The notes beneath the pieces were generated by a model. The model saw only the letters and a list, made by a program, of their open reading frames with translations, ran no database searches and was not told the DNA's origin. DNA of 23,824 bases, taken from NCBI GenBank assembly GCA_964400165.1, contig CAYNSX010000038.1:1-23824 (forward strand). The letters run 5' to 3'. Positions within the stretch are counted from its first letter, which is position 1; every line of letters starts with the position of its first letter. This document shows positions 1 to 8,200 of the stretch, piece by piece. The position numbers were made by a program, and so were the translations under genes. The stretch is from CAYNSX01 sp964400165 (GTDB lineage Bacteria; Armatimonadota; Hebobacteria; CAYNSX01).

Positions 1-3000
1 ACCGTGCCCGCGGCGGTGTTGCGCACCGCCCGGCCGGTCCAGAACACCCACGGCTGCCCGGCCCCGTCCACGATCAACTTCGGGCCCCAGTGGTCGGAGT
101 ACCGCACGCCGGCGAGCGAGAGCAGCGGGTCGTCGCCCGGCAGCAGCAGCGATTGCGGCGCATCGTTCGCATCGAGGAAGCGCAGCGAGAAGCGCTGCCC
201 CGGCGTCGCGGGCGGATCCGGCACGCCGAACGACCACACAATCTGCAGCGATTGCCCGCCGGGCGCGCCGCCGTCGGGCACCCACCCCAGCGACGGCGAG
301 ATGCTCTGGCCGTTCAGCGCCGTCAGCCGGCGCTGCGCGACTTCCGCCGCCATGCCGCTGGAGGCCTGACCGGCCTCCCCGCCATTCCACCGCACCGCGC
401 CGCGATAGACGCCCGTCGGTTGCCGGAAGGAGCTATTCCCAAACCCCGAGACCGCGCCCGGGTTCACGAACAGATTGCCGACCGGCGCTTTTGGCAATTG
501 CGCGGCGCCGGTGAAACGGGAGATCACCGTTTCGCCGCCGAGCAAGTGGTAAGGCACCAACTCTTCATCGCCCCGTGCCAGGAACGGCGCGCCCGTCGCG
601 TCCGTGTAATCGTGATAGGGCGTCAGGCCGGTCCGGTCGAGTCGCGAGTTGCCCGCCCCCAGCGCGAGCGCGCCGTTGCCGCGGTTGGCCGCCAGCCCCG
701 CCCACAGCGACACGCGCCGAGACGGCGAACTCCCCAATTGCCCCAGCGACAGCGGCCCGGCGCCCCCGCTGCGTCCGAGATCGGCTGTGCCGAACTGCAA
801 TTCGAGCGAGGGTTGCGCGCTGATGGTGATTGTCAGTCCGAGCAGGCCGCAAGTGTCCGGGTCGTGGACGAACGCCTCGCCCGGGTCCCACTGCTCGTTG
901 CGGTTCAAGTCGGTGAAGATGGTGATGACGCCCGTATAGTCGCCCGGCCGCTGGTAGCGCGGAATGAACTGGCCCACCGACACGCGCCGCCGCGCCCCCG
1001 CCGGCAAGCCGAGGTCGAGGCCGAGGTCGAAGAGCCGGCCGCTCGCGCTCAAATTGTCTTCGACGCTGCCGTTGCCGCCCGGCGGCGCCGACGCGCTGGT
1101 CTGCGTGAGGAAGTATTCAAGCCAGCGGATGCCGAACTGCACGCCCGTGCGCGTGCCCGCGGCCCCTCCGCCAAAGGAGAGCCGGGAAAGGTTGTGCAAC
1201 AGGGCGGAGGCCTGCGCCGTCTGCGCGCCATGCGGCGTGACGCCGGTCACGCGGTCATTCGCCGGGACTGTCAGCGCGCCGAGGGCGGCTCCGGACCCAT
1301 CCTCCACCGCCAGCGGGTCTTCGATGGCAATCCGGCCTTCCGTCCATCCTTCGTCCGCCGCATAGGTGACGCCGAGGTCCTGCCAGAGCGGCTCGGTCCC
1401 GGGCGCTGTGACGACCAATTGCTCCACGCGCTCGAGAATCCAGCCATACGGAGTCCAGGTGCGGTCGGTGCCGGGCGTGATCGAGCGCCCGGAGACGCGC
1501 GGCTGCACCGGGATCGTGACCATAGTGCACGGCACATCCGTGTTCAATGTCGGGTGCTGGCAGGTGAGGTCCTGCGCCCAGTCGCGGCCGCCGCTCGCCG
1601 GCGGCGCGCCGTCCGACCCGACCAGTGCGATGTCGAGCGGGAAGTCGAGCGTCTGATTGGCGCAGGGCGGCCCGGTGTATTCCGCGGGCGTCAGGTAGCG
1701 CAGGTGGAACCGATAGCGGTTCGCGTAGCCGACGGCCGTCTGCGTCGGGTTACTGGTGACCGTTGTGGACCCGCGTACATCGAACCACTGGACGGACGCC
1801 GTGTTGGTGATGAGCTGCTGGTCGCCGCGGCCGGCGAGCGTGAAGCGCAGGTCATCGCCCCAGCGATAGTGCAGGACGCCGTTCACATTGCTCTCGCCGC
1901 GGGGCAGCACCGCCAGCGGCTCCGCCGTCAGCACCGGCGACAGCGGCGCCACGCCGCTGCTGTCCACTTCGACCGTCAGCACCACTTCGCGCACTTCGCC
2001 GGGGAACAGCGTCCCGAAGTCCCAGGTCAGCAGCGTCCCCTGCGGCCACGGCGCGCCTCCGCCGGTCGTCGGCGCCGGCGTCGCGCTCGTGCCGGTGGTC
2101 CCGATGGGAATGACATCGCTGATCGTGACATTGTCGCCGAAACTCGGTCCGAGATTGGTGACGGTGATGCGATAGGTCAGCACATCTTTGACCAGCCCCG
2201 CCGGCGGCGACGCCACGGTCTTGTCCACCGTCTTGATGATCTGCATTTGCGCCAGCGCCGCGAGGATTTGGTCGAAGCCGCCCACGAGGCGCGTGCCGGT
2301 GTTGCTCAAGGCAATGACATTACCGTCGCCGGCGCCGGCGAACAGGATCGTCCGCCCGCCCATCCGCAAGCCGCTGTCGGGACTGTCAATTTCGAGCGCC
2401 AATTGCGAAGAGCCGCCCGCCGGCCGCCGGGGCTGCGCGAGGAGTTCGAGGTAAAGATGCTCGTTGGCCGCGAACGACACGGCGGGCACCGTCGGGGTGC
2501 GGAATTGGAAGAGCCGGCGGCTGTTCGTGTTGATGAGCGACCCACTGCCGGTCGCGGGCGACCGCCGCCAGCCCGTCAAGTCGGTCAGCAGGGTGATGCT
2601 GCCGGCAGTGACATTGACCTTGGATACCCGATACCAGACCGTGACTTCCTGCGGCTGCTGCTTCAGGGCGGGCACCTCGTTCACTTCATCGAGCAGGAAT
2701 TTGACCGGCAGACTCACCTGCCACTCGCCGCCGGGCAGCGAGGTGCCGGCGCGGTCATTCAGATCCACCCAGCCGCGAGTCGTCAGCGCTGCCGGCAGGG
2801 CCGCCACGCGCGTCGCGTTCGTCGTCTCCGGCTGCCATTGGAAGAGCGCGGGCGGCAGCAGGTAATCGAACACCGATTCGGCGCCCAGCCGCCACGACCC
2901 GCCCGTGCCGGTGGGCGTGAGCGGCTCCATGGCGTATTCGACGAAGACGCCTTCGTCCACGCCGACCGTGTACGACGCGACCCCGTCGAGCGACACCGAC

Positions 3001-5201
3001 AGGCGCAACACATTCGCTGACGCGATGGCATTGGCCGCGGTCGCGGGCGTGCTCAAGTGAACCGTCTGCGACGCCCAAGTCCCCAGCGTCGCCGGGAACA
3101 GTTGCGCGAGGCGCGTCAGCGCCCCCGTGCCGGAATTGCGCGTCACGCGGGTCACGCGGTACCAGAGCCGCCCGTCTTGCACGCCGCCCGCCGGAACGAT
3201 GGCGGTCAGCCGAGTGGACAGCGTCCACGGGACCGCCCCGAAGGTGAGGCCCGTCGGCAGCGCGCCGAACCACCCGCGCTGCTGATCAATGGCCGCGGGC
3301 AGCGCGGTCTCCGGCGTCGCCACGGCCGTGGTCGGCTGGAACCGGAAGAATTGCGCCGTGGTGGGCGTGCTGACCGTCAGTCCCGTATTGGCGATCGTGT
3401 TGAATCCGAAGACCAGACTGCCGCCGGACAGGGTCGTATTCATGTCCCCCGACCCGCCCGTCAGCAGCGCATTGTGCAACTGCAGGGCGCCGGTGTCGCC
3501 GGTGCCGGCGATAGTCGTGAGATCAGGCGCGATGCCAGCCGCGGCGTCGAGCGGGCCGGCGCCGGCGGGCAAGTCGGGCAGCGCCACCGGGTCAATCGTG
3601 CGCAAGAACATCCCTTCGGGCACACGGGCCAGCGACGGCGAACTCGTGATGGGGAACGGCTCGCTCGTGGTCGTCGCGGTGTCGAGATTCCAGGGGAAGG
3701 TGGCGTCCAGGTTCTCAAGCGACAGCGGGTCAGCGGCCTTGCGGCCCAATCCTTCGACGAACCCGCCCGAACCGCCGGTGCCCAACGCGGTGCCGACATA
3801 GACCGCATGCGCGTCCGCGGGCGTCACGCCCGCACGCGGGTCGATCGCCGTGGCGACGGACGAGTCCGTCGGCGCCGACAGCAGCGTGGCGCGGAATGGG
3901 TCGTCATTGAACGCCAGCGCGGTGGCCAGATTGACCGTCAGCACCACGCCCTGCGTGGCGGACCGGGCAGCGATGTACGCGCGCCGGATGATCCCGTTGG
4001 CGCCGAATTCGAGCGCCGGCGAGTTGGTCTGCGGCCAGGCGAGCGGCGTCGGGTCGGTCTCGGTGGGAATCTCAACCACGACCGTGCCGGTGTCGGCACG
4101 CAGCACGACAATCCGCCCCTCGTCGTCGCCGATAATCGCCACCGTCCGCGCGAGGCCGTCGCCGAAGAAGGACCCGTGCAGCGTCCCGACGGCCGGCGAC
4201 GCCGACATCCGCCCCATCGAAGCGTCGGCGAGCGGCGGGAAGACCCAGCGCAGGTTGGAATTCTCCAGGGCCTGCGCGCCCGGCTTCTCGTTGATGCCGT
4301 ACACGCGGCCTTCCTGCGAACCCACAATCACCACGACCTGGTTGGTCGGGAATTCGGCGACCGCCGGCGACGAATCCAGCAGCCGCGCCGGCCCGGTGGC
4401 GATGGTGAACGGCTCGTGCCGGTAGCGCCAGACGACATCGGCGAAGTTCGGCCCTGTCGGCGGGTCGCCGTCGCGCAGCGCGAAGATGGCGTCGATCGAG
4501 CGGCACACCACGAACCCCGCCGGCGTGAAGGCCGGCGAGGCGGCGATGGAACTCTCCGGCGGGTCGCCGGGGTCGGGATAGGTCCACACTTTGGAGACGA
4601 CCGTGCTGACGACGCCGGTAGCGGGATCGGTGGTGCGCTTTTCGAGGAGACTGTGCAGGCGGCCGCCCAAGTCGCCGAAGTAAATGCGCCGCTCGGCGCC
4701 CGGGTTGTCTTCATCGAGGTCCACCACCAGCGGCGACGAGACGATACTGCCGACCGCCGCCTCTGCCAGCGGCGGCCACACCCACTTCACCGCGCCGGAG
4801 AGCGAATCGAGCGCATACAGGCGGCCCGGCGCGGCAGTGCCGACGTACACGGTCGGCGGGTCGATGTCAGTGCCCGGCGCCACCGTCGGCGACGACAGCA
4901 CGGGCGCATCGAGATTGGACGACCACAGCAGGGCCGCCTTCGACAGGCCGAGCAGCGGGTTGCCGAACTCATCGCCGGCGCGGCCGGTCTGGCGCGCGTC
5001 GTGGCGCCACTTCGTCCAGATGCCGTCGGTCAGGTATTCCTCGCCGGAGAATTGCACCATCGTGGCCATCTGCCCGGCCAGCGCGCCCGGCGACAGCGCC
5101 GCCAGCGACGCGCCCGCCACGACCGACGCCGAGGCGGCCAGCAGCGCCAGCCCGACCAGCAGCGCCTCAGTGACCGGCCAGCGGCGGCGCGTGCGCATCA
5201 T
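1..5201 (-). CDS. Giant PilY1-like exported protein with PQQ-type propeller, repeated beta domain and DUF11 domain (3' end outside window)
   Basis: This frame stays open from ATG 5201 to the window edge, 1733 codons, with no stop seen; I checked the frame at about ten places. The start forms ATGA with the stop of the gene before it; a second ATG follows at 5198. Residues 1-35 have an Arg-rich start and a hydrophobic stretch (ALLVGLALLAASASVVAG), so it is exported or anchored. Residues about 115-430 carry propeller-type blades (VYVGTAAPGRLYALDSLSG; VVVIVGSQEGRVYGINE). DLDEDN at 161-166 followed by YFGDLGG at 174-180 resembles the calcium-loop and blade signature of PilY1. A beta-rich unit starts at residues 618, 786 and 897. 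Residues about 986-1080 match DUF11 (YRITVTNLGP, then a WDFGTLFPGE strand). The likely role is a pilus-tip adhesin or sensor. The family link is good; the function is inferred. Confidence 0.88.
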   Translation of the reverse strand, partial: MMRTRRRWPVTEALLVGLALLAASASVVAGASLAALSPGALAGQMATMVQFSGEEYLTDGIWTKWRHDARQTGRAGDEFGNPLLGLSKAALLWSSNLDAPVLSSPTVAPGTDIDPPTVYVGTAAPGRLYALDSLSGAVKWVWPPLAEAAVGSIVSSPLVVDLDEDNPGAERRIYFGDLGGRLHSLLEKRTTDPATGVVSTVVSKVWTYPDPGDPPESSIAASPAFTPAGFVVCRSIDAIFALRDGDPPTGPNFADVVWRYRHEPFTIATGPARLLDSSPAVAEFPTNQVVVIVGSQEGRVYGINEKPGAQALENSNLRWVFPPLADASMGRMSASPAVGTLHGSFFGDGLARTVAIIGDDEGRIVVLRADTGTVVVEIPTETDPTPLAWPQTNSPALEFGANGIIRRAYIAARSATQGVVLTVNLATALAFNDDPFRATLLSAPTDSSVATAIDPRAGVTPADAHAVYVGTALGTGGSGGFVEGLGRKAADPLSLENLDATFPWNLDTATTTSEPFPITSSPSLARVPEGMFLRTIDPVALPDLPAGAGPLDAAAGIAPDLTTIAGTGDTGALQLHNALLTGGSGDMNTTLSGGSLVFGFNTIANTGLTVSTPTTAQFFRFQPTTAVATPETALPAAIDQQRGWFGALPTGLTFGAVPWTLSTRLTAIVPAGGVQDGRLWYRVTRVTRNSGTGALTRLAQLFPATLGTWASQTVHLSTPATAANAIASANVLRLSVSLDGVASYTVGVDEGVFVEYAMEPLTPTGTGGSWRLGAESVFDYLLPPALFQWQPETTNATRVAALPAALTTRGWVDLNDRAGTSLPGGEWQVSLPVKFLLDEVNEVPALKQQPQEVTVWYRVSKVNVTAGSITLLTDLTGWRRSPATGSGSLINTNSRRLFQFRTPTVPAVSFAANEHLYLELLAQPRRPAGGSSQLALEIDSPDSGLRMGGRTILFAGAGDGNVIALSNTGTRLVGGFDQILAALAQMQIIKTVDKTVASPPAGLVKDVLTYRITVTNLGPSFGDNVTISDVIPIGTTGTSATPAPTTGGGAPWPQGTLLTWDFGTLFPGEVREVVLTVEVDSSGVAPLSPVLTAEPLAVLPRGESNVNGVLHYRWGDDLRFTLAGRGDQQLITNTASVQWFDVRGSTTVTSNPTQTAVGYANRYRFHLRYLTPAEYTGPPCANQTLDFPLDIALVGSDGAPPASGGRDWAQDLTCQHPTLNTDVPCTMVTIPVQPRVSGRSITPGTDRTWTPYGWILERVEQLVVTAPGTEPLWQDLGVTYAADEGWTEGRIAIEDPLAVEDGSGAALGALTVPANDRVTGVTPHGAQTAQASALLHNLSRLSFGGGAAGTRTGVQFGIRWLEYFLTQTSASAPPGGNGSVEDNLSASGRLFDLGLDLGLPAGARRRVSVGQFIPRYQRPGDYTGVITIFTDLNRNEQWDPGEAFVHDPDTCGLLGLTITISAQPSLELQFGTADLGRSGGAGPLSLGQLGSSPSRRVSLWAGLAANRGNGALALGAGNSRLDRTGLTPYHDYTDATGAPFLARGDEELVPYHLLGGETVISRFTGAAQLPKAPVGNLFVNPGAVSGFGNSSFRQPTGVYRGAVRWNGGEAGQASSGMAAEVAQRRLTALNGQSISPSLGWVPDGGAPGGQSLQIVWSFGVPDPPATPGQRFSLRFLDANDAPQSLLLPGDDPLLSLAGVRYSDHWGPKLIVDGAGQPWVFWTGRAVRNTAAGT

Positions 5202-8200
5202 CGGCGTTCCACCCACAGGGGCTGCGTCAATCCGGCCGTCGCAGTGCCGATGCCAGGATAGCTCGGGTCGTACGGGTTGGGCAGCAGGAACCAGTGGAAC
5301 CAAGTGCGCGTCGCGGCGCTGTCCTGGTCAAGGCGGCGTAGGCGGGTGCTGCGCGCCTGTTCGAAGAGCACTTCGATGACTTCGTTCTTGCGCGGCGCGC
5401 TGATGTCTTCTGGATCGCCCGCGGCAATGGGCGACGGCGTGCCGTTCGCCAGCAGCAGCGTGCCGGTCAGCGTCACCTGCGCGGCGAGCGGGTGAAACTC
5501 GGTCAGCGACTGGTAAGCGAGCGTCTCGGACGGCAGGGGCGGCAGGCCGGACAGGTCGGCGAGATAATCATTCGGCTGCGGAAACGCCACATTGTCCTGC
5601 GTGTATTCGAAGTCGATCAGGCCGTTGCCGGTATTCATCAGTTTCACGCCGTTGCGGTCGACATACATCAGATACTTCGTCCCCCGATTCCACACGAGCG
5701 ACACCTGGCGCAGCAGTTGCACCGGCACGCGCAGCGGGACGCCGCCGACCAGCCGCTGCGGCCAGAGATTGAGCCGGCCCTCGCCGTCGGTCGCCGCGAT
5801 GCGCCAAGGCGTCGCGGGGGGGCCGGCATTGACGATGTGGAGGATGGACAGATACGGGTCACGCCCGGTCGGGTCGGCCGGGTGATTGGCGATGCCGACC
5901 GCGAACGATTCGAGCGTCCCGTCATTGTTGAAGACGGTCGGCGTGAGCGACGCGTACATCGGCCGGCCGGTGATGCTCCCGATGGCGGCGTCGCGCAGTT
6001 GCGGGTGCGTGGAGACGATGCGGGTCGTATGGTCGGCAATCACGCTGACAACATCGAGGTACTGCGGGCGCACCACCACATTCGAAGGGTCGCGCGCCCA
6101 CTCCCGGTGCAAGCGTCCCAAGATGGCCGGACGCTCGACGAGCAGCACGCGGGAATTGCCGGCATCGGCGATGAGTGTGCTTTCGATGACGCCCGGAACG
6201 AAGACATGCACACTGGTCTGCACCCACGGCGGCACCGGCGCGGTGACGCGCCAGACCGCGGGCGGGTCATCCACAGTCTTCCACAGCGTCCCGAGCGGCG
6301 CTAACTCCTGCCCCCCGCTGGCGAGCGCCCACACCGGCATGCCGGCGGTGAACTGCCCAGGATTGCTCAATTCGAGGGTGACCGAGAGCGCGTCGGAGGC
6401 CCGGGCGGTGACGACGCCGTCGCTCAACACCCCCGCGCGGCGGAAGCGCACCGCGTCCGTCGGCGCGTTCAGCGTCAGAAAGTCGGGGGTCAGCGCGCCG
6501 TCGGGGTGCGGATACTGCCAGCGGACGCGGCCGTGCTCATCGAGGTCGAGAACGCGGTTGGAGCCGGTGTCGACGACCAGCAGTTGGTCGCGATCGAGCA
6601 GCCGGACGCGCGTCGGCCGGTCGACGGGCTGGAAGTGATTGGGCGTCTGTAGTGGACGCCCGCCGAATGCGGTGAAGCGCAGCGACGCGTGCGGCTCGGC
6701 GGTGGCATCGATGACCCGCCGCGGCGCGACCGTATCCACGGGCGCAAAGCCGGCGCCCGTCTGCAGCCCGAACGCGCGCCCGCCGACGCACAGCAGCCGT
6801 GACCCGTCGGCGACCCAGGTCGGCGTCTCCGACAACGCGAACAATCCGTTCGACCCACTCGTCGTCGCCAGGGCCGTGCCGACCAGCAGCCGGCCGTCCG
6901 CGACGCCGATCGGGCTCATCGGCGAATACCCCGCTTGTTCGGTGCCGGCGACGCCGAGGCGGTAGCGCTGCATTTCGGCGCCCGACGCGNNNNNNNNNNG
7001 CAGCCCGAGCAGGTAGCGGGAGTAGTCGTCGACCAGGCCGATGAGCCAGGTCTCACCCGAAGCGGCGTCCCAGGCGCCGACATACAGGACGGTCGCGGTC
7101 AGGACCGGCGGCGTGACGACCTTGAGCAAGTCATCGGTCCAGCGCCACAAGACGCAACTCGGGAAGGTCACAATCTGAAGGGAGGCCGAGCCGTTGTCAT
7201 CGCGCGTGTAATTGACTTCCGCAGTGCGGCTCTGCCAGGTCGCCATGCCGGTGGGGGTGAGGCAGACCGCGCCGCTCGTGTACAGGACGCTGAAGTCGGG
7301 GTTGGGCTGCAGGGGCCCGTCCATGCGCCGGCCGTCCACCGTGATGTCCACGGGCGTGCCCAGGCGGATGCCGCCCGGCAAAAAGACGCAGCGCTCCGGC
7401 ACGCGGCGAACGGCGTAGACCGTCCCGCGCCGCGAGAGCGCCGTGACGCCGGGCCGGTTGCGCGTGACATCCCAGACTGCCTCATAATTGGCGGCGGCGA
7501 AGACGGCGTCGCGCCCCAGCGCGGGCGTAAAGGGAAATGCGCTGTACCACTCTTCGGTGGCGGGCGTGCCGCCGGCTTCGGGCGGCCGCAGCATCCCGGC
7601 AAACTGCCACAGCAGCGCGGGCGTGCCGTTGCTGACCATCCGCGCCGCCGTGATCGTGCCCGGTTCGGCGCGGCGCTGCGCCTGGGTCAAGTCGGGCAAA
7701 TTGACATCCGTGGGCGCGATGAGCGTTTCCCCGTCGGTTGCCGGCGCCGCCGCGCCGAAGGCGTTCGGGTCGACACGGGAGCCGATCGAGAGCGGCGCCG
7801 GCGGAATGTCGAAGACGACATTGGTCTGGTGGCGCGGCAGGACCGCCGTGTCGATGTAGCGCAGGGTGTAGCCCGTGCCCGTGCCCTGGGGCGGCGGGAT
7901 CGGATACGGGGCCAGACGCAACATGTCGAGGTCGGCGACGGTGAGCCGCACGCTGTTGCCGCTGATGCGATCGGCCAGGAAGGTCTCCGTGAACACTTCG
8001 CTGATGGTGCCGCCGCCGCTGTCGAGGTCGGCGATGCGCCCGAGGCCGGTGACCGGGTCGATCGGCGACACTTCGATGGTATAGGCGTCGGCGGCCGCCC
8101 GCAGGCGGAGCGTGGTGAGGTCGCCGTTCCAGTCCGGCAGTTGCCCAGAAAGTGTCAGCGCATGCGACCACAGGCGCCCGGCGTTGCCGACCATCGTCGA

